Shown: in pieces, positions 36,801 to 44,301 of the stretch
Numbering within the stretch: position 1 is the stretch's first letter
Layout of the letters: each line of letters begins with the position of its first letter
Assembly (NCBI RefSeq): GCF_000235425.2
Contig: NZ_KI912266.1
Span: forward strand, 1,621,686-1,685,685
Direction of reading: 5' to 3'
Source: Pseudofrankia saprophytica
GTDB lineage: Bacteria; Actinomycetota; Actinomycetes; Frankiales; Frankiaceae
DNA: 64,000 bases
Notes under the pieces: model-generated
Databases searched by the model: none
Told to the model about the DNA's origin: nothing
The model's input: only the letters and a program-made list of their open reading frames with translations
Translations under genes and position numbers: made by a program

Positions 36801-38301
36801 ACACGGGGTTGGCGGTGTTGCCGTCCCGGACGACCTTGTAGGTCAACGCCTCGTTGTCCGGGTCCCAGGTGGGCGTCCAGGCGACCCGGGCGGTGCCGGC
36901 CGCCAGCGAGACGACGTTCGGCTGCAGGCTGGTCGAGTACTGCGGGCCGACGTGGTTCGGGGCGAGGTTCTTCACGGCGAAGCGCACGAGGCCCTGCTGC
37001 GCGGTCCCGTTCACGGACGGGAACTCGCCGCCTAGGGAGATGTAGCTCCCGTTACCGGTGATCGACCAGGCGGCCTGGCTCTGCCCGGTGTAGGTGCCGG
37101 CCGGCAGCGTGGGGTACCAGTCGAGCTGGGTCGGGCTCGGGTTGCCGAAGAAGTCGTAGTAGCCGCCGACCGAGTTGTGCTGGACCGTCCCGGTCGCCGC
37201 CTTCGTGAACGCGGTCGCGCGGTGGAAGGTCCAGGGATCGGTCTGCGGCCAGGCGCCGATGTTGCCACAGAAGTGCTCATGGCTGACCGTGTACACCGAG
37301 TCGCCGAGCGCGAAGGTTCCGTAGGAGTCGCCGTGGCAGTCCTCGACCCAGACGAGGTTGCCCGTGTTGGGGGAGGCGGCGAAGACACCCTCGAGGTTGC
37401 CGCCGGGGCCGAACACCCAGCCGGTGCCGTAGATGTTGGTGCCGTCGGTGTACAGGCTGTTGAATCCGGCGTCGTTCCCCGAGTTCTGGAGGAGCTGGTT
37501 GGCGGCCCAGGGCACGGTGGCACCGGTGGTCGCGTCGATGGCGCCCAGGCCCTTCGCCGGCACGCCGTTGAGGGTGCTGAACTGGCCACCGACGATGACG
37601 AGCGACTTGTCCGGCGTGAGCACGAGCGCGGTGACCTGGTTGTCGTCCGCGGTGGGCGCCCAGTTCAGCAGCGCGCCGTTGGTGGCCGAGTAGGCGGCCA
37701 GTCGCGCGCGGGAGTTCCCCATCGCCGAAGCGAAGATGCCGCCGACGTAGACGGTCGAGTTCGTCGCGGTCACCGCGCGCGCGGACGCCGCGGTGCCGCC
37801 CGTGAAGCTGTTCACCAGCGAGCCGTCGGCGGTGTTGAAGGCGGCGACGCGGTTGTGCGTCTGCCCGTCGACGGTGGTGAAGTCGCCGACCACGTAGACC
37901 CGGGTGCCGTCCGGTGAGGCGGTGATCGCGCGCCCCTGCGCGTTGAGCGTGTGGTTGAAGCTCGTGATCAGGTTGCCGGTGGTGATGTCGTAGGCCAGCA
38001 GGTTCGCCCGCGCGGTCTCGTTGCTGCCGGCGGGCGAGCCGGCGGGCCGGGCCGAGGTGAAGCTACCCGTCGCATACACCGTGTTGCCAACGGTGACCTG
38101 TGCCCACACGACGCCGTTGATCTGGACCGTCGGCAGCGCGTCGGCACTCACCGTCTCCGGCGTGCCTGGATTAGGCGGCGCGGTGTCCGCGCGCGCTGGT
38201 GGTGCCGCCGCCAGGACGACAGCGGCGCCCACCGCGACCAGCGTGCTCGCCGACAGGGCGGCGATGGCACGTCTGGCCGCACGGGTAGCTCGACCCCGCA
38301 T
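33829..38301 (-). CDS. Large secreted beta-propeller / Fn3 / LamG / PKD protein
   Basis: 1490 residues. A signal peptide (1-39, ending PARADT) exports it; no lipobox, membrane tail or sortase motif is seen, so it is probably released or wall-bound. Domains in order: a seven-bladed-type propeller with delta-60-like repeats (about 55-445, for example RVYVVGDFTTVDGQTHNRVA); Fn3 (455-555); LamG-like (565-780); LamG-like (800-1015); PKD (1022-1100); PKD (1106-1186); a third jelly-roll, LamG-like (1197-1405); and PKD (1410-1490). The first two PKD copies share almost identical GSGSSDPDGTVASYAW and GDGTTGTGSTPSHTYAAAGD blocks. Such modules bind carbohydrate or mediate adhesion. Placed in the EPS island, it may bind the surface polymer or a host/soil glycan. 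No catalytic motif was found. Confidence 0.88.
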   Translation of the reverse strand: MRGRATRAARRAIAALSASTLVAVGAAVVLAAAPPARADTAPPNPGTPETVSADALPTVQINGVVWAQVTVGNTVYATGSFTSARPAGSPAGSNETARANLLAYDITTGNLITSFNHTLNAQGRAITASPDGTRVYVVGDFTTVDGQTHNRVAAFNTADGSLVNSFTGGTAASARAVTATNSTVYVGGIFASAMGNSRARLAAYSATNGALLNWAPTADDNQVTALVLTPDKSLVIVGGQFSTLNGVPAKGLGAIDATTGATVPWAANQLLQNSGNDAGFNSLYTDGTNIYGTGWVFGPGGNLEGVFAASPNTGNLVWVEDCHGDSYGTFALGDSVYTVSHEHFCGNIGAWPQTDPWTFHRATAFTKAATGTVQHNSVGGYYDFFGNPSPTQLDWYPTLPAGTYTGQSQAAWSITGNGSYISLGGEFPSVNGTAQQGLVRFAVKNLAPNHVGPQYSTSLQPNVVSLAAGTARVAWTPTWDPDNEALTYKVVRDGNTANPVYTTTVNSTFWQLKPTGFVDTGLAPGSSHTYKVYVYDPYNNTTNGPTSAAVTISSATAGQYVQDVQGDGASDYWRLGEPSGTAVYDWAGFSDLTAGSTVTRGAAGAIGGDANTASTFDGSATGTAAQSTTQPGPNTFTAEAWVKTTSTSGGKVIGFGDRNTGTSSSYDRHVYMDNAGHFIFGVYPNAVRTVSSPGTYNDGQWHHVVATLSSGGMVLYVDGKRVGRDTGTTSGQPYAGYWRIGGDNLGSWPSRPSSDFLNGSIDDVAVYPTALTSTQVQKHYVDAGYTLNIPQAPADAYGASIYGAGPDLYWRLDDASGPTAADASPNGSAGTYSGGVTYNVPSTVTGASGKGVTLNGSNGLIVSNTPVTNPTVYSEELWFKTATTSGGKLIGFGDAVSGNSSNYDRHVWMLNSGQLEFGVWTGQTNTITSPTSYNNGQWHHLVATQSGAGMKLYVDGTLVGTNPQTQAQGYTGRWRVGGDNTWGGASSNYFAGTVDEVAVYSAELTANQVAAHYSLGSGVNTAPTAAFTQTCTGLACTFDGSGSSDPDGTVASYAWDFGDGTTGTGSTPSHTYAAAGDRTVTLTVTDNLGATGTVTHTVSPTQPTNGAPTASFTSSGGELALSFDGSGSSDPDGTVASYAWNFGDGTTGTGSTPSHTYAAAGDYTVALTVTDNLGATGTVTQVVAPRPPANPSPSPFALDAFNRTVTGNSVGTADTGGAWTNYFGAGPRTVSAGVASFATATTGSQTGAYLGGVSKTDSDTTVTVTTDKVGTGNGVYIYTVGRRTASNNEYRGRIRLTSSNTVAVAITGLLNSSTEATLATEVSLAGVTYTPGLQLKVRLQVVGTSPTTLRLKVWPASVAEPGTWTRTATDSTATLQAAGSVGLSSFLSGSATNAPVVTQFSAFASAPTAGAPTASFTTSCTALACSADASASTDPNNAISSYTWSWADGTVTTGVTSNHTFAAAGTYRITLTVTNTFGWTDVTTRTVTVP

Positions 38302-38738
38302 GGTTTTCTCTCCCCCAAGGTGCGTTCAACGCTTCCCACGGGGGCCACGTCACTGGCTCGCCTCCTGGCGACCACTCCTGGTGACCGCACACGACCGGAG
38401 GCGACCCCCTGCTACCCCCGTTGTCGGGGCAGTGTGCCACAGCGGGACGGAACGGGCCATGGGCGGTGACAACCGGCTGACCAACAGGTGACGGGCAGAT
38501 GGTACGAATCTGCCCGAGCTGGGGCATTGTGTCCTGTCGACAGGGCACGACGGGGCCGCCGCCGCGCGCTATCGCCGGGGGCGCGGTTCTTCCCGGAATT
38601 CTGGAAAACGCGGCGGTCGAGGTCGGGATTTCGTCCGTTTCGACACTATTGCGCAGGCGGGCGTTCCGCCGTATGGCCCGCGCGGCAGAAATGGCCCGAT
38701 CGGGCGGTGGCGGGTGCTGCCCGGCAGACGAGGTCCGA
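38302..38738. other. 437-base gap before the LamG/PKD gene
   Basis: This gap lies upstream of the LamG/PKD gene and downstream of a minus-strand lipoprotein gene. No gene is supported. It should hold the promoter of the large secreted protein; no clear -10/-35 pair or operator was recognised. Frames across it are Arg-rich. Confidence 0.4.
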
Positions 38739-39293
38739 TCAGCCGACGTGGCCCGTAAGGACCACAGCGGGCTGGGACGCGTCGTAACTGATGACGGTCG
38801 CGACGTTCTCCCGCTGGTCCTCGGGGATGAGGAAGACGTAGACGCCGCTCGCCGCCGCCCCCGATTTCAGCGTCCCGCGCATCGGTTTGTTCTCGGGGCC
38901 GGAATCGGCGGTCGCCGGCGTGGACGTCGCCCCGTAGGACACGGTGACGGTGACCGGGCCCAGGTCGATGGTGTGTCCGGAGTCGTTGCGCAGCTCGATG
39001 GTGAACGCCACGGCCGGCTTGTTGGCCAGCTCGCCTGGGCCGGTGCCGCCCGAGCGGATGGACCGCGTGCCGGGGACGGACACCGTCACCTTGTTGCCGA
39101 AGTCGACCGCCGCGGTGATCGGCAACGGGCTGGCGGTCGCGGCGGTGCCCGCGGGCACCGGCGCCAGGGCCGTCGGAAACGGTCCCTGGTCCTTGTACGG
39201 GTCATTGTCGCTGTCGCAGCCGACGACGGTGAGAACGAGCGCCAGCGCGACAGGAGGGACAACAAGCCAGCTGGCGACACCATGGTGCTTCAC
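38739..39293 (-). CDS. Putative lipoprotein with DUF4352-like domain
   Basis: About 184 residues from the GTG at 39293, the start that places the lipobox VLTVVGC (Cys26) at a normal distance. The frame continues to an ATG at 39446, so a form with a 51-residue extension is possible. After the lipobox comes an Asp/Asn/Pro-rich spacer and then a beta-rich domain (about 75-180) with FTIELRNDSGHTIDLGPVTV, YVFLIPEDQRENVATVISYD and a repeated Thr/Val pattern. This resembles the immunoglobulin-like DUF4352 fold of secreted lipoproteins. It would be anchored outside the cytoplasmic membrane. Function unknown; neighbours suggest the cell envelope. It is divergent from the beta-helix lipoprotein gene. 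Confidence 0.6.
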   Translation of the reverse strand: MKHHGVASWLVVPPVALALVLTVVGCDSDNDPYKDQGPFPTALAPVPAGTAATASPLPITAAVDFGNKVTVSVPGTRSIRSGGTGPGELANKPAVAFTIELRNDSGHTIDLGPVTVTVSYGATSTPATADSGPENKPMRGTLKSGAAASGVYVFLIPEDQRENVATVISYDASQPAVVLTGHVG

Positions 39294-39549
39294 CCGGGAC
39301 CGGTTCACCCGGAATATGGCCGTGCCCGTGGCACCGGAGATGGCTGTGGAGCTGGGCGAGGTCGGGCCGCCCTTCCCGGATGCCCGCGGCCTGCCCGGCC
39401 CGCCGTCGTCTTGAGTGGATGTCGCGCGCCGGTTCACTGTTCTCATGCCCCCCGTCGTGCCCCGCCGTCATACCCGTGGCACGGTCATGATGCCTGCTGG
39501 ATACCGGGGTTTCCGGATCCCGGATTCCCAGTTTCGCGTCACTGTGTGT

Positions 39550-39555
39550 TATATT
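39550..39555 (+). promoter_or_regulatory. Possible -10 element (TATATT) in a divergent AT-rich spacer
   Basis: Between the divergent lipoprotein genes lies one of the most AT-rich stretches of the window (about 39535-39565, with gttatattttggttac). TATATT is 86 bases before the beta-helix ATG. No convincing -35 partner is seen, so this is tentative. Confidence 0.3.
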
Positions 39556-39641
39556 TTGGTTACGTCTACGGTCGATTCGCTCCCTGTTAGCGGCAGTTCG
39601 CCCGTGGTCGCGTATCGTAGCCCTGCCACGTCGGGGGGCGG

Positions 39642-41375
39642 ATGCAAGGGGATTGCGTGCGCGTTGTCGGAGCGAAAGTTCATCGCGCTACGAGGTTCTT
39701 CCCGCTGATTGTCGTGATCTCGGCACTCGTGGCGGGGGCGCTGACCGGATGCAAGCCGGGGGCCCCCTCAGGGACCGGATCCACGCAGTCCACCGGTGCT
39801 GGTCCAGGAACGCCCCATCCCACTGGCCCGACGACCGGCGCCGCCGGAACGCCGCCGGCCTCCGCCGCGCCTCCCACCGCGACGACGCCGGGGACGACGC
39901 CGTCAGGCGAGGTCCCCGCCCAGGTTCCGCCGGCCTCACTGGTGCCCGGCGCCGCCGGCTATCCGGCGCCGGCCGGTGCCGTGTTCGCCGCGCCGGCGGG
40001 CTCGGACGACGCGCCGGGAACCCTGGAGCAGCCGTTGCGGACCGTCGCGGCCGCCCTCGCGAAGGCGCCCCCTGGCGGCACCGTGGTCCTGCGCGGCGGG
40101 GACTACCGCGAGACGGTCGCCAGCGTGACCAAGCCGGTGACGATTCAGCCCTACCAGCGCGAACAGGCCTGGCTCAACGGGGCCGACATCGTCAAGGACT
40201 GGGCGCCGCTGCCCGACGGCTGGGCCACGGCGACGTTCCGGAGCACCCTCTGCCGGACCTGCTACTACGAGAAGGCGGTCGACCCCGCCCGCCCACTCGC
40301 CGGCAGCCCGAACCAGGTCTTCGTCAACGGCAAGGCGCTGAAGGAAGTGGCCGGGGACGCGCAGCTGGACTCCGGCTCGTTCTACGTCATGGACGACGGC
40401 ACGGTCGTGATCGGTACCGACCCGGCGGGCGTGACGGTCCAGATTTCGGTCCGCTGGAAGGCCATCCAGTTCGACGGGGGCGCCAGCGGGAGCGTCGTAC
40501 GCGGAATAGGTGTCCGCGGCTACGCCCCGGTCTGGATCGAGTCGCAGCAGCTCGCCGCCGTCATTCTCAACGCCCCCGGCGTCAGGTTCACCGGCAATGT
40601 CCTCACCGATGTCGCCGGGACGGCCCTGGCCGTGACCCGGCCGGGCGCGGTCGTGACCGGCAACGTCGTCATCCGAAACGGTCTGCGCGGGATGGTCGCC
40701 AACCGGGCCGACGGCCTGGTCGTCACCGGCAACAGGTTCGACCTGAACAACACGGCTGGCTTCGCCACGACGACCTGCGGGGCGGTCTGTGTCATCGCGG
40801 GGCTCAAGATCACCCGCACGCGGGGGCTCACGGTCAAGGGAAACTCGTTCTCGAACAACGACGGCGCCGGCGTCTGGTGCGACCTCGGGTGCATCGACGC
40901 GACCGTGACCGGCAACCTGGTGTCCGGGAACACCGGCAACGGCATGTTCTACGAGCTCTCGACGAACGCCGTCTTCGACGGCAACACCATCACCCGTAAC
41001 GGCAGGGGCCTGAAGATCGCCGGATCGGACCGGGTCACGGTGAACGGAAACCATTTCACCGACAACGGCATCGATCTCGGCGTGTACGACGACCCGCGCA
41101 GCCCGAGCGTCGAGAAGTACTCCGAGCAGAACGGGCTGACCTGGGACACCCGTCAGGTCACGGTCACCGGCAACAGCTTCGTCGGTGCCGGCGGGACCGA
41201 CGACGTGCTGCTGGAAACGAACAGGACGGCGCAGGTGACCGCACCGGACATGATCGGGCGTTTCGTCTCCAACACCTTCCAGCCCGCCGCCGGGGGCCGG
41301 GTGTACTGGTGCTCATCGAGCTGCATGTACTTCCCGACGGTGACGGCTTTCCTGGCGTCTGGCGCGCTGGGGTGA
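39642..41375 (+). CDS. Right-handed beta-helix lipoprotein
   Basis: 577 residues. The ATG at 39642 has GGGGGGCGG just upstream. A signal with lipobox LTGC (Cys37) anchors it to the outer face of the membrane. A Thr/Pro/Gly/Ala-rich spacer (38-108) leads to a right-handed parallel beta-helix (about 115-560). The coils carry repeated xVTGNxF-type turns such as VVTGNRFDLNN, LTVKGNSFSNND, ATVTGNLVSGN and VTVNGNHFTDN, typical of pectate-lyase-like and NosD-like folds. Two Cys pairs (CRTCYY and CSSSC) may form disulfides. Such proteins bind or cleave polysaccharides; catalytic residues cannot be assigned. The EPS context suggests a lyase, epimerase or binding protein for the polymer. A second, different beta-helix lipoprotein is at 60 kb. 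Confidence 0.87.
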   Translation: MQGDCVRVVGAKVHRATRFFPLIVVISALVAGALTGCKPGAPSGTGSTQSTGAGPGTPHPTGPTTGAAGTPPASAAPPTATTPGTTPSGEVPAQVPPASLVPGAAGYPAPAGAVFAAPAGSDDAPGTLEQPLRTVAAALAKAPPGGTVVLRGGDYRETVASVTKPVTIQPYQREQAWLNGADIVKDWAPLPDGWATATFRSTLCRTCYYEKAVDPARPLAGSPNQVFVNGKALKEVAGDAQLDSGSFYVMDDGTVVIGTDPAGVTVQISVRWKAIQFDGGASGSVVRGIGVRGYAPVWIESQQLAAVILNAPGVRFTGNVLTDVAGTALAVTRPGAVVTGNVVIRNGLRGMVANRADGLVVTGNRFDLNNTAGFATTTCGAVCVIAGLKITRTRGLTVKGNSFSNNDGAGVWCDLGCIDATVTGNLVSGNTGNGMFYELSTNAVFDGNTITRNGRGLKIAGSDRVTVNGNHFTDNGIDLGVYDDPRSPSVEKYSEQNGLTWDTRQVTVTGNSFVGAGGTDDVLLETNRTAQVTAPDMIGRFVSNTFQPAAGGRVYWCSSSCMYFPTVTAFLASGALG

Positions 41376-41438
41376 GCAGATCCTTGCCGCTGGACGAGGG
41401 GGACGACAGGTGAGGACCGGAACGCCGGCAGAGCCGCC

Positions 41439-43037
41439 ATGCTGACCCCCTTCGGGGAGATCCCGGACCGGCTCGCCCGGCACATGACCATGGCCGAGCA
41501 GCACGAGTACCTGCGGCGGCGCCGTCCGAGCAGGCGGGCCGTGCTCGGCTCGGCGCTCGCCGCGGTCGCCGGGCCCACCCTGCTGGCGGGTACCGCCAGG
41601 GCCTCGGTCACGACGCCGGCGCAGGTCGGCCCGCGTTACCTCGCGTTCGGCGGCGACCCGGCGCGCGCGATGACGGTCTCCTTCTCGACCCCGGCGCGGT
41701 TCGGCCGTGCGCTGGTCCGTTACGGCCCCGTGGCCGAGACCGGGGAGGCCACCGACCTCGGTGCCACCGCCGAGGTCGAGCTGGCGAACGTGGATCTGGC
41801 CACGACGTCGTACGGACACGCCAACCTCACGGCGCTGGCGCCGGCCACGGCCTACCGTTACCGGCTCTCGGTCGACGGGGCCGAAGGTCCCGAGGGCACC
41901 TTCACGACCGCTCCCGACGGCCCGGCGCCCTTCACGTTCACCGCCTTCGGCGACCAGGACGTCACAGCCGACGCGGTAGCGATCCTCGGCCAGGTGGCCG
42001 GCGCGAAGCCGGCCTTCCACCTGCACGCGGGTGATCTGTGTTACGCGGCCGGCGGGAGCGGACTGCTGACGGAGTCATTCTCCATCCGCCGCTGGGACCG
42101 CTGGCTGGACCAGATCTCCCCGGTCGCGTCGAAGGTGCCCTGGATGCCGGCGGTCGGCAACCACGAGATGGAGCCCGGCTACGACATCCACGGATATGGC
42201 GGGGTGCTGGGCCGGCTCGCGGTGCCCACCGGCGGCGCGCCGGGCTGCCCCGCCACCTACGCGTTCCGCTATGGGAACGTCGGCTTCATCTCGCTCGACA
42301 GCAACGACGTGTCGTACGAGATCCCGGCGAACTTCGGCTACTCGGCGGGCAGCCAGCTCCGCTGGCTCGAAGCGATCCTCGCCAGGTACCGGCGGGACCG
42401 CTCGGGAGTCGACTTCATAGTCGTCTACTTCCATCACTGCGCGTTCAGCACGAGCAACGCCCACGGTTCCGAGGGCGGGGTCCGGGAGCTGTGGGTGCCG
42501 CTGTTCGACCGGTACGCGGTCGACCTCGTCATCAACGGCCACAACCACAGCTACGAGCGGACCCTGCCGCTGCGCGCCGGGAGGCCGGTCGCGGGCGGGG
42601 CCGGCGAGGTCGACTCGACGGTCGGCACGACCTACGTCACCGCTGGCGGCGGTGGAGCGGCGCGTACCCCCGGCTTCGGGCATGTCAGCGGCAGCAGCAC
42701 GATCTGGCAGTCGGACGGGCGGCCGTACTCCGAGGCCGTGGACTGGTCGATGCCGACGGGGGCGGACCAGTACTCGGTGCTCATCGCCGAGGTCGCTCCC
42801 GGCCCGGCCGCCGGCGGGGAGACGACGATGAAGCTGCGGGCGGTCGGAGCCGACGGCACGGTCCTCGACCGGGTCACCCTGCGCCGTCCGGCGCGGCCCC
42901 ATGAACCAGCCGCGGCCCAGGCGGAGGGCGGCGGTGACGGGGTGGCGCCGTGGGCGATCGGCGGCGCGGCCGCGCTCGCGACGGTGGTCGCGGCCGGTGG
43001 CGGCTACGCGGTCCACCGCCACCTGACCACGCGCTGA
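41439..43037 (+). CDS. Tat-exported purple acid phosphatase-like metallophosphoesterase
   Basis: 532 residues. The N-terminus has a twin-arginine signal (RRRRPSRRAVLGSA, Arg32-Arg33, then a hydrophobic run and AxA-like end), so the folded metalloenzyme leaves by the Tat route. A fibronectin-like domain (about 60-145) precedes the metal-binding domain with FGDQD, LHAGDLCYA, AVGNHEM, YFHHCAFS and NGHNHSYERT. A C-terminal hydrophobic helix (about 505-525) with a basic end may keep it at the membrane. The gene lies 63 bases after the beta-helix lipoprotein, probably in one transcript. It is a clear relative of the cytosolic-looking enzyme at 25.1 kb. Substrate unknown; removal of phosphate from surface polymers or scavenging are options. 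Confidence 0.88.
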   Translation: MLTPFGEIPDRLARHMTMAEQHEYLRRRRPSRRAVLGSALAAVAGPTLLAGTARASVTTPAQVGPRYLAFGGDPARAMTVSFSTPARFGRALVRYGPVAETGEATDLGATAEVELANVDLATTSYGHANLTALAPATAYRYRLSVDGAEGPEGTFTTAPDGPAPFTFTAFGDQDVTADAVAILGQVAGAKPAFHLHAGDLCYAAGGSGLLTESFSIRRWDRWLDQISPVASKVPWMPAVGNHEMEPGYDIHGYGGVLGRLAVPTGGAPGCPATYAFRYGNVGFISLDSNDVSYEIPANFGYSAGSQLRWLEAILARYRRDRSGVDFIVVYFHHCAFSTSNAHGSEGGVRELWVPLFDRYAVDLVINGHNHSYERTLPLRAGRPVAGGAGEVDSTVGTTYVTAGGGGAARTPGFGHVSGSSTIWQSDGRPYSEAVDWSMPTGADQYSVLIAEVAPGPAAGGETTMKLRAVGADGTVLDRVTLRRPARPHEPAAAQAEGGGDGVAPWAIGGAAALATVVAAGGGYAVHRHLTTR

Positions 43038-43101
43038 CGACGCTGGCCGCTCGCGCTCCCGCTCCACGCCCGCTCGCCGAACCGGAGCGCGGGCGGCTGG
43101 C

Positions 43102-44301
43102 TCAGCGCGTGGCCGCCAGACCGTCGACGACCGCGGCGATCCTGGTTTGGTACTGCTCGATTCCGAACCGTTCGGCCGCCTCGGCCTGGCCGGCCGCCGC
43201 GAGCCGGGTGGCGAGCGGCCAGTCGTCCAGCAGGCGGGCGATCGCGGCGGCCAGCGCCTCGGGATCGTCCGGGGCGACGAGCAGCCCGGTCCGTCCGTCG
43301 TCGATGATCTCGACGAGCCCCTGCGTCGCGCTCGCGATGACCGGCCGTCCGGCGAGCAGGGCCTCGACCGCGACGTTGCCGAACGGCTCGACCCGGGAAG
43401 GCACCAGGACGAGGTCGGCTGTGCGGAAGAAGCTCTCGGCGTCGGCCTGGAAGCCGTGGAAGTTCACCCGGCCTGAAAGCGGCGGCTCGTCGGCGAGGAT
43501 CCGCAGCTCCTTCTCGAACCACTCGTAGCCGTCGAACGTGCTGCCAACCAGGTCCAGCCGCACATCCCGGCCGTCCGCGCGCAGCCGCTGGACGGCCTTG
43601 ACCGCGACGTCGCTGCCCTTGCGCGGGGAAAGCCGGCCGACCAGCACCAGCCGGGCGGGCGCGCCGGGGCGTGTGCGCATCGGCTCGGTCCTCGCCGGCG
43701 CCGCCACCCCGTTGTAGACGAGCTCGATCCTGGCCGCCAGGCCCGGCATGGAGGCCACCAGGGCCGCCGAGGCGGCGGAGCTGTTGACCACGACGATCCG
43801 GGCCAGCCGTAGCGGGGCGGTCAGCGCGAGCCCGACGAGCCGTCCGGTCTGCTCCGCCTCGTGCACATGGACCAGGCAGGTCCGGCGGGTCAGCCGGGCG
43901 GCGGCCAGCCAGGCCGGGATCGTCAGCGTGTTCACGTAGACCACCGCCGGCTCGACCTGCCGGATCAGCCGACGGAGCTCGACGATGGCGCGCGCCATCC
44001 TGGCCGCCAGGCCGAGCGCCCGGGCCGGGCGCAGGTACTGCTTGCGCAGGACCGGGACGTCATAGGTCCGGATCTCGGCTCCCGCCCGCTCGAGCAGGGG
44101 GCGCAGCGGCCCGTCGCCCGGCAGCACGACGACCGCCCGGTCACCGGCGGCCACGACGGCGCGCACCGAATCGACGAGCATCCGGTCGGAACCGTAGAGC
44201 TCGACCGATGGGTGGGCGAACAACACCGTCCGCGGGCCGGCCACGGGAGGGACCGCCGTCGCCGTCACAGGACCTCCGCGATTCGCTGGAAGGGTGGGCA
44301 T
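43102..44301 (-). CDS. Glycosyltransferase family 4 (GT-B)
   Basis: 399 residues. The N-domain starts TVLFAHPSVELYGSDRMLVDS, the acceptor-side GT4 pattern, and the C-domain has LVLVGRLSPRKGSDVAVKAV, then the donor-binding block VLVPSRVEPFGNVAVEALLAGRPVI with the conserved E-x7-E region. It is soluble and acts at the inner membrane face, adding a sugar to lipid-linked intermediates. Its ATG follows the stop of the Wzx-Wzy fusion gene with no spacer (TGA then ATG), so it is translationally coupled to it. That makes three minus-strand genes in one unit: Wzz-like, fusion, transferase. The sugar is not predictable. Confidence 0.92.
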   Translation of the reverse strand: MPTLPANRGGPVTATAVPPVAGPRTVLFAHPSVELYGSDRMLVDSVRAVVAAGDRAVVVLPGDGPLRPLLERAGAEIRTYDVPVLRKQYLRPARALGLAARMARAIVELRRLIRQVEPAVVYVNTLTIPAWLAAARLTRRTCLVHVHEAEQTGRLVGLALTAPLRLARIVVVNSSAASAALVASMPGLAARIELVYNGVAAPARTEPMRTRPGAPARLVLVGRLSPRKGSDVAVKAVQRLRADGRDVRLDLVGSTFDGYEWFEKELRILADEPPLSGRVNFHGFQADAESFFRTADLVLVPSRVEPFGNVAVEALLAGRPVIASATQGLVEIIDDGRTGLLVAPDDPEALAAAIARLLDDWPLATRLAAAGQAEAAERFGIEQYQTRIAAVVDGLAATR

